This document shows positions 14,441-23,204 of a stretch of 45,335 nt of DNA, piece after piece. The notes beneath the pieces are model-generated. The model had not been told where the DNA came from, ran no database searches, and saw nothing but the letters and a program-made list of their open reading frames with translations. A program made the translations under genes and the position numbers. The stretch lies in the IMG/VR virus record IMGVR_UViG_3300032287_004317, positions 1 through 45,335 of that record. One strand, given 5' to 3'. The stretch comes from a virus. Positions within the stretch are counted from its first letter, which is position 1. Each line of letters starts with the position of its first letter.

Positions 14441-15733
14441 ATGAGCAAACCAGTTTTTGTAATTAGTTGCCCAATTGACACTTATAGTGGCTATGGAGCA
14501 CGTTCACGCGATATCGTTAAAGCAATTATTGAATTAGATAAATACGATGTTAAAGTTTTACCTCAACGATGGGGTGCAACACCTAAAGGATTCATTAAAG
14601 ATAATCCGGAATGGTCATTTTTAACCCCTCATTTATTAAACAATCCTCAATTACCAACTCAACCAGAAATTTGGATGCAAATTACAGTTCCAAATGAATT
14701 CCAACCAATAGGAAAATATAACATTGGATGTACAGCTGGAATTGAAACTACAATTGCACCTGCAGAGTGGGTTGAAGGATGTTCTAGAATGAACTTAATT
14801 TTAGGTTCCTCAAAACATACAATTGATGTGTTAAAAAATAGTAAATTTGAAAAACGCGATCAACAAACAAATCAACCAGTAGGAATTATTGAGTGGAAAG
14901 GAGATAGTGAGGTTATATTTGAGGGAGCAGATGTTGAAACATATAAAGTAGCTAAATCAAAATTTGATTTATCTTCAATTGAAGAAGATTTTGCTTATTT
15001 GTTTGTAGGACATTGGATGCAAGGTGCTTTAGGTGAGGATAGAAAAAATGTAGGATTACTTGTAAAAGCATTCTTTGAAACATTTAAAAACAAGAAAAAA
15101 CAACCAGCATTAATTTTAAAAACATCTCAAGTAGGATCCTCTTATATGGATAGAGATGAAATTTTAAAGAAAATTAAAGCAATTAAAGAATCTTGTAAAT
15201 CTAAAAACTTACCTAACGTATATTTGTTACATGGTGAATTTACAAACGAGGAAATGAATGAGATTTACAATCACCCTAAAGTTAAAGCAATGATTAATTT
15301 AACTAAAGGAGAAGGATTTGGTCGCCCATTACTTGAATTTTCTTTAGTTAATAAACCAATCATTACAACAAATTGGAGTGGTCATATTGATTATTTAAAT
15401 CCTGAATTTACAACGTTGTTACCTGGTACTTTAACAAATGTTCACCCAAGTGCCGCAAACAATATGTTAATGCAGGAAGCACAGTGGTTTTCTGTTGATC
15501 ACGGGCACGTAGGACATTATTTAAAAGATGTGTTTGAAAACTATAAAGGATATGCTGATAATGCAAAACGTCAAGGTTTCCAATCAAGATCTAAATTCTC
15601 GTTTGAAGCAATGAAAGAAAAATTGGATACTGTATTTACTGAACGTATACCTGAATTCCCAAAACAGGTACAATTACAGTTACCTAAATTGAAAAAAATT
15701 GAATTACCTAAACTTAAAAAAGTAGAAGCATAA
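14441..15733 (+). CDS. GT-B glycosyltransferase (GT4-like)
   Basis: The protein has 430 residues. PIDTYSGYGARSRDIVKAI near residues 8-26 forms the glycine-rich N-terminal loop, and LTKGEGFGRPLLEFSLVNKP near 288-307 is the E-x7-E donor-site motif of GT4 enzymes. The last 25 residues are a Leu/Pro/Lys repeat (LQLPKLKKIELPKLKK), perhaps a membrane- or partner-binding tail. It overlaps the next frame at TAATG. It is distinct enough from the previous enzyme to act on a different acceptor. Confidence 0.87.
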   Translation: MSKPVFVISCPIDTYSGYGARSRDIVKAIIELDKYDVKVLPQRWGATPKGFIKDNPEWSFLTPHLLNNPQLPTQPEIWMQITVPNEFQPIGKYNIGCTAGIETTIAPAEWVEGCSRMNLILGSSKHTIDVLKNSKFEKRDQQTNQPVGIIEWKGDSEVIFEGADVETYKVAKSKFDLSSIEEDFAYLFVGHWMQGALGEDRKNVGLLVKAFFETFKNKKKQPALILKTSQVGSSYMDRDEILKKIKAIKESCKSKNLPNVYLLHGEFTNEEMNEIYNHPKVKAMINLTKGEGFGRPLLEFSLVNKPIITTNWSGHIDYLNPEFTTLLPGTLTNVHPSAANNMLMQEAQWFSVDHGHVGHYLKDVFENYKGYADNAKRQGFQSRSKFSFEAMKEKLDTVFTERIPEFPKQVQLQLPKLKKIELPKLKKVEA

Positions 15734-16197
15734 TGCAACACGAAGAAATAATTGACTGCCCTAAATCAGGAGGAGATTTATGTTACAAAACTCAAGTAAC
15801 ACCTGATATTTCAAACTACATGAGTTTGAGCTGTGGTTTTTGGACTAACAGTCTAATGAAAGAAGGTGAAGAATTCTATGAAGCTCAAATGGAAACTTTA
15901 CCTGAATTGTATAAAGATTTAGCTTGGGTAGATGAAAAAACAGGTTTAACTTGGGTTCCAAACACTATTAACCAACCTGGTTTAGGAATGGTATTTGCAA
16001 ATGGCTCAAATGCCCAAAATTGGGGATGGGCAGCTGTTAAATCAATTGAAATCCCTGAAGATCAAAGAAAAAACCATCCAATTCCAGGTAAACCAGGAGA
16101 GTTTATGGAGCATAAAATGGATATGGCTAATATGAAAATGTTTAACGAGCGTGATTATATTGAAGCTTTAGATTACATTGGAATGTTTCAAAAATAA
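15733..16197 (+). CDS. Unknown Cys/Trp-rich protein in glycan island
   Basis: The protein has 154 residues. The N-terminus has DCPKSGGDLCYKTQ, then SCGFWTNSLMKEG and GLTWVPNTINQPGLGMVF. Cys residues near 9, 16 and 34 could hold a metal, but the spacing fits no standard finger. I recall similar proteins beside glycosyltransferases in T4-like phages, without function. It starts on the stop codon of the upstream transferase and ends before a promoter. Confidence 0.75.
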   Translation: MQHEEIIDCPKSGGDLCYKTQVTPDISNYMSLSCGFWTNSLMKEGEEFYEAQMETLPELYKDLAWVDEKTGLTWVPNTINQPGLGMVFANGSNAQNWGWAAVKSIEIPEDQRKNHPIPGKPGEFMEHKMDMANMKMFNERDYIEALDYIGMFQK

Positions 16198-16198
16198 T

Positions 16199-16227
16199 TA
16201 GGTTTTATAAAAAAAGTTTTGTATAAT
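16199..16227 (+). promoter_or_regulatory. Promoter module variant, TAG-N20-TATAAT
   Basis: TAG (16199-16201) lies exactly 20 bp before TATAAT (16222-16227), with TTTTG in place of TTTCG. The ATG at 16235 follows after 7 nt. It is the only module inside the glycan island and would split it into two transcripts. Confidence 0.6.
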
Positions 16228-16234
16228 CAAGTAT

Positions 16235-16858
16235 ATGAAAATTACGTACGCAATCACAGTCTGTAACGAATTCATTGAAATTCAACGTTTAGTGGGATTT
16301 TTGCTTCAACACAAACGTTTACAAGACAACATAGTGATCCTATATGATGAAGCAAATGGTGACCCTGAAATCGAGAATTTCCTCCGTTCACATTCTGTGA
16401 ATGGAGAATTTTCTTGGCACAAAGCAAAATTCAATAAGCATTTTGCTGATTGGAAAAACAAGCTAACCAGTTTATGTAATGGAGATTATATTTTCCAAAT
16501 TGATGCTGATGAAATACCTGCAGAAGATTTAATTAGACATTTACCTGAAATCATAGAATTAAATCCTGAAATGGATATTTATTTAGTTCCTAGAGTAAAT
16601 ACTGTTGAAGGTTTAACTGCAACCCATGTTGCTAAATGGGGTTGGAAAGTAAACGAAGAAGGTTGGGTAAATTGGCCTGATTTTCAATGGCGTATTTGGA
16701 AAAATAAACCTGAAATTAAATGGGTAAATAAAGTACATGAGCGTTTAGATGGCTTTAAAACATACACAGCATTACCAGATGCAGAGTATTTTGCTTTATA
16801 CCACCCAAAAACAATAGAAAAACAAGAAAAACAAAACAACTTATACGATACCATATGA
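16235..16858 (+). CDS. GT2 glycosyltransferase (GT-A fold)
   Basis: The protein has 207 residues. ITYAITVCNEFIEIQRLV is the first strand and loop of the GT-A fold. FQIDADEIPAEDLI near 87-100 supplies the DxD metal/donor motif. The middle resembles WaaE-type transferases (WRIWKNKPEIKWVNKVHERL). It overlaps the epimerase gene by 4 nt. It is short for a GT2 (usually 250-300), so it may be a minimal catalytic domain. Confidence 0.85.
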   Translation: MKITYAITVCNEFIEIQRLVGFLLQHKRLQDNIVILYDEANGDPEIENFLRSHSVNGEFSWHKAKFNKHFADWKNKLTSLCNGDYIFQIDADEIPAEDLIRHLPEIIELNPEMDIYLVPRVNTVEGLTATHVAKWGWKVNEEGWVNWPDFQWRIWKNKPEIKWVNKVHERLDGFKTYTALPDAEYFALYHPKTIEKQEKQNNLYDTI

Positions 16859-17892
16859 AAACAGCATTAGTATTAGGTGGAGGTGGTTTTATAGGAGGTC
16901 ATCTTGCAAAACGATTAAAAGAAGAAGGATTTTGGGTTCGTATTGTAGATATTAAAGAAAAACATGAATACTGGAACCATGATGATATTTGCCATGAATA
17001 TATTTGTGGTGACTTACGAGACCCAAAATTAGTTTCAGCAGTAATGTATTCCCCAACCCAACATTCAGAATCAGATAAAGTTCACTCATTTGATGAAGTT
17101 TATCAATTAGCTGCTGATATGGGAGGAGCAGGTTATATTTTTACAGGTGAAAATGATGCTAATGTAATGCACAACTCAGCTTTAGTTAATTTAAATGTTG
17201 TATATGAAGCAGCTAAAAAATCAATTAAAAGAATATTTTACAGCTCTTCAGCTTGTATGTACCCAGAACATAACCAATTAGATCCTGATAATCCAAACTG
17301 TGAAGAATCATCTGCCTACCCTGCTAACCCAGATTCAGAGTATGGATGGGAAAAATTATTCAGTGAGCGTTTATTTTTAGCATTTAATCGTAATTATGGT
17401 TTAGATGTTAGAGTAGCTCGTTTCCATAATATTTTTGGACCTATGGGAACTTGGGCAGGAGGTAAAGAAAAAGCACCTGCCGCTATGTGTAGAAAAGTAG
17501 CTGGTGCAGAAAAAAATGAATCTATTGAAGTATGGGGAGATGGGCAACAAACACGTTCATTTCTTTATATTGATGAATGTTTAGAAGCAGTATTACGTTT
17601 TATGCGTCAAGATGAATTTTCTGGGCCTGTTAATATAGGATCTGAAGAAATGGTTACAATTAATCAACTTGCTCAAATGACCCTTGATATTGCAAATAAA
17701 GGTTTGTATATTAAAAATATTGAAGGAGAAGAATTTAAACAAAAATATGGCTTTAAATGCCCTGTAGGAGTTAGAGGAAGAAACTCAGACAATAAACTTT
17801 TTAAAGAAAAGATGGAATGGGAACCAACCCAACCACTTTATGAGGGAATGAAATTAACATTTGAATGGATTAATAAACAAGTAAACCAATGA
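16855..17892 (+). CDS. gme: GDP-mannose 3,5-epimerase
   Basis: The protein has 345 residues and converts GDP-D-mannose to GDP-L-galactose (and GDP-L-gulose). It is an NAD-dependent extended SDR. The Gly-rich loop GGGGFIGGHL is at 8-17. LAADMGGAGYI, SSACMYPE (catalytic Cys near 133) and YGWEK (Tyr/Lys near 163-167) follow. Then come RFHNIFGPMGTWAGGKEKAPA and VRGRNSDN, all hallmark segments of plant and bacterial GMEs. It overlaps both neighbours by 4 nt. GDP-mannose must come from the host. Two GT11 enzymes in the island use GDP-L-sugars and are plausible consumers. Confidence 0.9.
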   Translation: MKTALVLGGGGFIGGHLAKRLKEEGFWVRIVDIKEKHEYWNHDDICHEYICGDLRDPKLVSAVMYSPTQHSESDKVHSFDEVYQLAADMGGAGYIFTGENDANVMHNSALVNLNVVYEAAKKSIKRIFYSSSACMYPEHNQLDPDNPNCEESSAYPANPDSEYGWEKLFSERLFLAFNRNYGLDVRVARFHNIFGPMGTWAGGKEKAPAAMCRKVAGAEKNESIEVWGDGQQTRSFLYIDECLEAVLRFMRQDEFSGPVNIGSEEMVTINQLAQMTLDIANKGLYIKNIEGEEFKQKYGFKCPVGVRGRNSDNKLFKEKMEWEPTQPLYEGMKLTFEWINKQVNQ

Positions 17893-18686
17893 TTACTCAT
17901 AAAAGTATAGGATATAGTGGAAGGTTAGGTAACCAAATGTTCCAATATGCTGTTTTAAAGGCATTGTCTTTAAAAACAGGATATGAAATGTTTTTACCTA
18001 ACAATACTTCTATTAAACCTGATGGATGTTATGATATGACTAACAATAAATGGATAGAGTATAAACTTGATTTATTTGATTGTTTTAATCTTTCATGTGA
18101 TGTATCTTCAAACTCCCTTATAAACACATATCAAGAAAAAGGATTTACTTTTGAATCTGAAGTATTTAACATATCCGATGATACAGCTATAGAAGGTTAT
18201 TTCCAATCATATAAATATTTTGACGAGTTTAAACAAGATATTATAAATGATTTTACTTTCAAATCTGATATTTTAAATAAATGCAAAAATTTTATTCTTC
18301 AATTTATCAACCCTTTAGCCATTCATGTTAGAAGAGGAGATTACGTTAACCATCCAGGACTTTGGAACATCACTCCAGAATATATTCAAGAAGCAATAAA
18401 CCAATTTTCAGACGATGAATGCACTTTTATTATTTTTTCGGATGATATAGAATGGTGTAAACAGATTTTTCCTGAATGGGCTATATTTGTAGAAGGGAAT
18501 AATCAATTTGAGGATTTATGTTTAATGTCTTTATGTAACCATAATATAATTTCAAATAGTTCATATAGTTGGTGGGGAGCTTACCTTAATCAAAACCCAA
18601 ATAAAAAAGTTATAGCCCCAAAAAACTGGTTTATTCCATCTAAACCATTGAACGATTTATACCCTAAAACATGGACAATAATATAA
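17889..18686 (+). CDS. GT11 alpha-1,2-fucosyltransferase-like enzyme
   Basis: The protein has 265 residues. GRLGNQMFQYAVLKALSLKTG near residues 10-30, HVRRGDYVNHPG near 146-157 (the basic GDP-binding motif), and SNSSYSWWGAYL near 222-233 are the three conserved GT11 motifs in order. Known members transfer L-fucose from GDP-L-fucose to galactose. The adjacent GDP-mannose epimerase suggests the donor may be GDP-L-galactose, an inference. It overlaps the next gene by 16 nt. Confidence 0.9.
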   Translation: MITHKSIGYSGRLGNQMFQYAVLKALSLKTGYEMFLPNNTSIKPDGCYDMTNNKWIEYKLDLFDCFNLSCDVSSNSLINTYQEKGFTFESEVFNISDDTAIEGYFQSYKYFDEFKQDIINDFTFKSDILNKCKNFILQFINPLAIHVRRGDYVNHPGLWNITPEYIQEAINQFSDDECTFIIFSDDIEWCKQIFPEWAIFVEGNNQFEDLCLMSLCNHNIISNSSYSWWGAYLNQNPNKKVIAPKNWFIPSKPLNDLYPKTWTII

Positions 18687-19318
18687 AAGCTTTTCTAGTT
18701 ATATCTAGATTTAATGAAGATATTAGTTGGATTAACAACTACACCTCTAACTACATCATCTACAACAAAGGAGAGGAACTCCCAGAACAATACAATCAAA
18801 AAATAGTTCCCAATTCTGGGGCTAACCAATATGATATATTTGATTACATTTATACTAACTATGATAAACTTCCCGATTTAATAGCTTTTATGCAAGGTGA
18901 CCCATTTGATCATTGTTTACCTGAAAGATTTAATCAATTAATATATAGTGAATCTTATACTCCATTATTTGGGGATGCTAATTACCCTCATGGAGAGTAT
19001 CATGAAACTAATAATAATTGGTATATAGATGCTGGTTTTAATGACCATAAACCCCCAAGTAAATTTGGTTCATTTGATGAATATATGAATTATATGTTTG
19101 AAGATTATACCCCATTAGAAATGCTTCATTTCCCTCCTGGATCTCAATTAATAGTAGAGAAAGAAAGATGTTTATTTTATTCTAGAGAATTTTGGAAAAA
19201 ATTAATGAATGTTATTTGCCATGAAGAAGGGATGAATGGTGGAAGAGAAGCCCATATAGTAGAAAGATCCATCCAATTGATTTTTGAAAATAAGTATAAA
19301 GAAAAAACATTATGTTAG
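18671..19318 (+). CDS. DUF3431-like protein
   Basis: The protein has 215 residues. The order ISRFNEDISWI, YNKGEELPE, YDIFDYIYTNYDKLPDLIAFMQGDP then HFPPGSQLIV resembles DUF3431, a family often found with glycosyltransferases. No catalytic residue can be named. It overlaps both neighbours (16 nt upstream, 7 nt downstream), so it belongs to the glycan pathway by position. It may be an uncharacterised transferase. Confidence 0.7.
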   Translation: MDNNIKAFLVISRFNEDISWINNYTSNYIIYNKGEELPEQYNQKIVPNSGANQYDIFDYIYTNYDKLPDLIAFMQGDPFDHCLPERFNQLIYSESYTPLFGDANYPHGEYHETNNNWYIDAGFNDHKPPSKFGSFDEYMNYMFEDYTPLEMLHFPPGSQLIVEKERCLFYSREFWKKLMNVICHEEGMNGGREAHIVERSIQLIFENKYKEKTLC

Positions 19319-20400
19319 AACAAGACCAACTAGAACCTACTCAAGGTAGAACATTTACTAGTAATACTAGTAAATTATTAAAACATTTAGATAAAATTAA
19401 ACTTTTACAAGATGGTAAAAGACCTTCTCCAGTAATGTTCCATTTATCTATAGCAAATCCTTGTAATTTAACTTGTAGTTTTTGTTGCTTTGCTAATAGA
19501 ACATTAAAAGAGATGCTTACTTTAGACCAAATAAAGAAAGCTATTGATTCATTTGTTGAATTAGGAACTACAGGAATGGAAATTACAGGTGGGGGTGAGC
19601 CAACACTCCATCCCGATTTTGGAAAAGTAGTGAATTATGCTTATGAAAAAGGATTAAAAATTGGTGTAGTAACTAATGGAACTACAATAACTAAATGGCA
19701 TAATGTGGGGGGAGTTTGGGATAAACTTGAATGGATTCGATTGGGGATGTATGGATTTTATGAAGGGTATGAATATGATATTGAAGCTTTAAGAACATAT
19801 CCTAACCTTACTATAGGTGCTGCCTATATATGGGATGAAAATTTTTCAACATCAACTAATCCTAACATAACAGGAAAATGGGGAGAAACAGAAGGAGTAG
19901 ACACTAAAGGAAAACGTTTATCTAAACACAGACAAACCCCTGAACATTTTGATAGAATGTTAGAGTGGGTAGAAAAAGAAAAAATCCCAACCAGAATAGC
20001 ATTTAACTCTATTAAAACATCAGATTTAATTGCCCAAGATATTGAAATGATTAGAGAAAGAATAAAAGATAAAAATTTAAAATATGCCTTTCTCTCAGAC
20101 TTTAATTATAAAGGAACAAGAAGAAATCATAATTGCTATATGCATAATTTTAAACCGTTTGTTTTTACTGATGGGAATGTATATGTATGCCCTTGTGCTG
20201 AAATGGCTGTAGAGAATTCATGGAAAGTAAATCCTGAATTTAAAATATGTGATATTGATGGTATTATGGATTTTTACAATAATGTTCAAAAAGATAACGG
20301 AATTAAAAGAATCCATGCTTGTACCTACTGTAAATATGCTGCTCAAAATGAACTAATTGATGATGCTTTAACTGAAACTGAACATAATGATTTTGCTTAA
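19312..20400 (+). CDS. Radical SAM enzyme with SPASM-like C-terminus
   Basis: The protein has 362 residues. The cluster motif C-x3-C-x2-C is at Cys51, Cys55 and Cys58 (ANPCNLTCSFCC). EITGGGEPTLHPDF near 93-106 is the SAM-binding GGE motif region. The C-terminal half has further Cys (CYMHN, VYVCPCAEM, HACTYCKY), as in SPASM-type auxiliary-cluster domains. It uses SAM to start radical chemistry. In a glycan locus it could dehydrogenate, epimerise or methylate a sugar, but the substrate cannot be read. It is followed by two methyltransferase genes. Confidence 0.88.
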   Translation: MLEQDQLEPTQGRTFTSNTSKLLKHLDKIKLLQDGKRPSPVMFHLSIANPCNLTCSFCCFANRTLKEMLTLDQIKKAIDSFVELGTTGMEITGGGEPTLHPDFGKVVNYAYEKGLKIGVVTNGTTITKWHNVGGVWDKLEWIRLGMYGFYEGYEYDIEALRTYPNLTIGAAYIWDENFSTSTNPNITGKWGETEGVDTKGKRLSKHRQTPEHFDRMLEWVEKEKIPTRIAFNSIKTSDLIAQDIEMIRERIKDKNLKYAFLSDFNYKGTRRNHNCYMHNFKPFVFTDGNVYVCPCAEMAVENSWKVNPEFKICDIDGIMDFYNNVQKDNGIKRIHACTYCKYAAQNELIDDALTETEHNDFA

Positions 20401-20418
20401 ATAAATAAATAATAAATT

Positions 20419-21099
20419 ATGAAAATTAAAAACACACACGAAAACGAACACAAAAACACACCTTTTGAAGGAACATTCTATGATGCTGATTATTTTGAAA
20501 ATGGTCAAGAATCTGGAAAAGGATGGTTACAAAATTATAGATGGATGCCTCGACGTACTTTTAAAGAAGCATTAGCAATAGCTGATTATTTAGAATTAGG
20601 TGATAAAAGTTATGTTTTAGATGTAGGGTGTGCTAAAGGATTTATTGTTAAGGCATTAAGAGAACTTGAAATTAAAGCAGATGGATGTGACATTAGTGAA
20701 TATGCTTTATCTTTTGCTCCTGAAGGGTGTTGGAATTGCACTGATTGGACTTATGGATTTAATAAGGGGTATACTCATATTGTTATTAAAGATATGCTAG
20801 AACATTTAACTTTACCTCAGTTAGATGAATTACTCCAAACATTAAAAAATGTAGCTAATACTTTATTATGTGTTATTCCAATAGGAGATAATGGAGTGTA
20901 TAGAATCCCTGAGTACCATATGGAAATATCTCACTTAATTGCTGAAGATGAGCAATGGTGGATGAATGTATTTGAAAAAAATGGATGGTATGTGTCCAAA
21001 CATGATGCTATTGTACCTGGATTAAAAGATAATTGGTCTAACCATGCCGATGGATTAGGAAATCACACATTTGTAATTAAAACTAAAAATAAAATATGA
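20419..21099 (+). CDS. SAM-dependent methyltransferase (class I)
   Basis: The protein has 226 residues. YVLDVGCAKGFIVKAL near 67-82 is motif I, and ADGCDISEYAL near 90-100 is the acidic motif II that binds the SAM ribose. IKDMLEHLTLPQLDELL near 120-136 fits the HLPxxE-like segment of sugar and lipid methyltransferases. It overlaps the following gene by 4 nt. It probably methylates a glycan or a precursor. Nothing suggests DNA methylation: no NPPY-type motif is seen. Confidence 0.85.
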   Translation: MKIKNTHENEHKNTPFEGTFYDADYFENGQESGKGWLQNYRWMPRRTFKEALAIADYLELGDKSYVLDVGCAKGFIVKALRELEIKADGCDISEYALSFAPEGCWNCTDWTYGFNKGYTHIVIKDMLEHLTLPQLDELLQTLKNVANTLLCVIPIGDNGVYRIPEYHMEISHLIAEDEQWWMNVFEKNGWYVSKHDAIVPGLKDNWSNHADGLGNHTFVIKTKNKI

Positions 21100-21620
21100 A
21101 ACAACACTCAATCCAATCAGAAAACTCAGAACACCATTGGCCTTTTTTAAATATTGAAGGTAAAGTGCTTTTAGACTTAGGATGTGGTCGGCATGAAACA
21201 AGCGATTTACATCAATCAAGTGCTGTATATTTAGGGGAAAAAGGAGCTACTAAAGTAATTGCTATAGATGGTAGAGATTCCGAAATCACCTACTTTAATG
21301 ATAATAACCCAGACCCAAATAAATACACATTTATTAATATGTTCATTAACACCCCAGAGGATATTAGAAACTTACTTAAAGAGTATAATCCAACAGCTGT
21401 TAAATGTGATATTGAAGAATATGAAACTAATTTTTATGACATTACTAAAGAAGAAATGGAGAATGTTGTTGAATTTGGGTTAGAATATCATTCTTTAGAT
21501 ATTTTAAATAATATGACCCAAAAAATAAAAGAATGGGGATTTGAAATTCATACTGAAGCAAAATTTGGTTTTGTAGATGCTCCTCAAATGGGTGTATTAT
21601 TTTGCTCCAAAAATAAATAA
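21096..21620 (+). CDS. SAM-dependent methyltransferase-like protein
   Basis: The protein has 174 residues. KVLLDLGCGRHETSDL near 21-36 matches motif I, and KVIAIDGRDSEI near 50-61 matches motif II. The CDIEEYE segment resembles the post-motif of FkbM-type enzymes. It is shorter than most, so it may be a minimal or specialised enzyme. It lies between another methyltransferase and a GT2 gene. Confidence 0.75.
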   Translation: MKQHSIQSENSEHHWPFLNIEGKVLLDLGCGRHETSDLHQSSAVYLGEKGATKVIAIDGRDSEITYFNDNNPDPNKYTFINMFINTPEDIRNLLKEYNPTAVKCDIEEYETNFYDITKEEMENVVEFGLEYHSLDILNNMTQKIKEWGFEIHTEAKFGFVDAPQMGVLFCSKNK

Positions 21621-21621
21621 T

Positions 21622-22296
21622 ATGGTTAGCATATGTATTCCAACATATGAAATGAATGGGATGGGAGTAGAATACTTAGAATATTCTTTTAATATACTTT
21701 ACTCCCAAACATACACAGATTTTGAAATCATTATTTCAGACCATAGTACATCAAATAATATAAAAGACTTATGTGAACAATGGAAACAAGTTTTGAATAT
21801 TAAATACTTTAATAACCCAAACAAACGTGGAATATCATCAGCTAATATTAATAATGCTATTAAACATGCTACCGGAGATATCATCAAAATCCTATTCCAG
21901 GATGATTTTTTATATGATGAATATAGTTTAGAAAAACAATTAGAATGTTTTAAAGATAATTGGATGGTAACAGCATGTTGCCATTATAATGGAAAAGAAA
22001 TTTATAAACCATTTTATCCAAGATATCACGATAATATACAATACGGAGAAAATACTATTAGTTCCCCTAGTGTTTTAATGTTTAAAAATAAAAATGTTTT
22101 AGAATTTGATGAAAATTTATTTTGGTTAATGGATGTAGATTATTATAAAAGACTTTACAATGCCTTTGGAAATCCAAGTATTTGTTCTTATATTACGGTA
22201 GTAAATAGAGAACATAAAAATCAAGTAAGTAATACTCTAGCTACTGAAGAAGTTAGAAAAAAAGAATTAGAATACATAATTCAAAAATACAAATAA
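21622..22296 (+). CDS. GT2 glycosyltransferase (GT-A fold)
   Basis: The protein has 224 residues from the ATG at 21622, placed right after the upstream stop; a longer frame would overlap the methyltransferase without a start signal. MVSICIPTYEMNGMGVEYLEYS opens the GT-A fold. IIISDHSTSNN is the second strand, and ILFQDDFLYDEYSLEKQL carries the acidic DD metal motif near 91-92. A later WLMDVDYYKRL is the acceptor-side motif. It is compact. The stop overlaps the next start by one base. Confidence 0.86.
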   Translation: MVSICIPTYEMNGMGVEYLEYSFNILYSQTYTDFEIIISDHSTSNNIKDLCEQWKQVLNIKYFNNPNKRGISSANINNAIKHATGDIIKILFQDDFLYDEYSLEKQLECFKDNWMVTACCHYNGKEIYKPFYPRYHDNIQYGENTISSPSVLMFKNKNVLEFDENLFWLMDVDYYKRLYNAFGNPSICSYITVVNREHKNQVSNTLATEEVRKKELEYIIQKYK

Positions 22297-23204
22297 TGAA
22301 AATATATGATGGTTTTATTTTCTTCAATGAATTAGATTTATTGGAGATTAGATTAAATGTTTTAAATGATGTGGTAGACCATTTTATTCTAGTTGAAGCA
22401 TCTGTAACTCATCAAGGTACCCCTAAACCTTTTTATTTTGAAGAAAATAAAGATAAATTTAGTAAATTTTTAGATAAGATAATTCATATCAAAATAACTA
22501 ACATACCTGATAGTTTTACTACCCTCCCAGAAATTAACCCTATTAATTTTGAAGAACAATGTTTTGTGAATATCTTTAATGATATTAGTAAAACTTCATT
22601 ATTTAACAGATTTGACCCTAATCAAATGGGATTTGGAAGAGATTTCTTTCAAAAAGAATGTGTTAAATTAGGAATGAAAAATGCCCAAGAAAATGATATT
22701 TTGATTTTTTCAGACATAGATGAAATCCCCAACCCAGAATATATCAGTCGTTTAAATGAATTTTTTGAACCTGATCAGTTATATACTTTTAATCAAACCC
22801 ATTATTGTTATTATTTAAATATGATTCACTATTCTCATATTGATAATACAAGATATAATAGAGAAATTAACACTAATTGGAAAGGTTCTAGAATGGGAAC
22901 TTGGAGTATATTAAAAAATTATTCTTTAAATGAATTAAGAGCCCAAGATAATAATGATATAATTAATGGTGGATGGCATTTTAGTTGGATGGGAGGTATA
23001 GATAGAGTTAAAAATAAACTTAAATCTTATAGTCATCAAGAAAATAATCAAACCCATATAATTGAAGGTATTGATCAGATGTTAAATGTAGAAAACACAA
23101 TATACGATTTTAGAGGAGATAGATCAATTAAAATAGAAATTGGAGAAAACCACCCACAATATATTATTGATAACCAAAATAAATTTAAACATCTAATTAA
23201 ATGA
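22296..23204 (+). CDS. GT17-family glycosyltransferase
   Basis: The protein has 302 residues. MKIYDGFIFFNELDLLEIRLNVL (shown only as the pattern YDGFIFFNELDLLEIRL), then DHFILVEASVTHQGTPKP, and ILIFSDIDEIPNPE near 135-148 are the conserved order of GT17 (beta-1,4-N-acetylglucosaminyltransferase-type) enzymes. The last segment gives the DxD motif. WHFSWMGG near 228-235 is also characteristic. It probably adds GlcNAc or a related sugar. It overlaps the next gene by 4 nt. Confidence 0.86.
   Translation: MKIYDGFIFFNELDLLEIRLNVLNDVVDHFILVEASVTHQGTPKPFYFEENKDKFSKFLDKIIHIKITNIPDSFTTLPEINPINFEEQCFVNIFNDISKTSLFNRFDPNQMGFGRDFFQKECVKLGMKNAQENDILIFSDIDEIPNPEYISRLNEFFEPDQLYTFNQTHYCYYLNMIHYSHIDNTRYNREINTNWKGSRMGTWSILKNYSLNELRAQDNNDIINGGWHFSWMGGIDRVKNKLKSYSHQENNQTHIIEGIDQMLNVENTIYDFRGDRSIKIEIGENHPQYIIDNQNKFKHLIK

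Noticed and set aside
20419-21620. DNA methyltransferases for restriction evasion.
   Set aside because: Neither protein has the catalytic motifs of adenine or cytosine DNA methyltransferases, and both lie inside the glycan operon.
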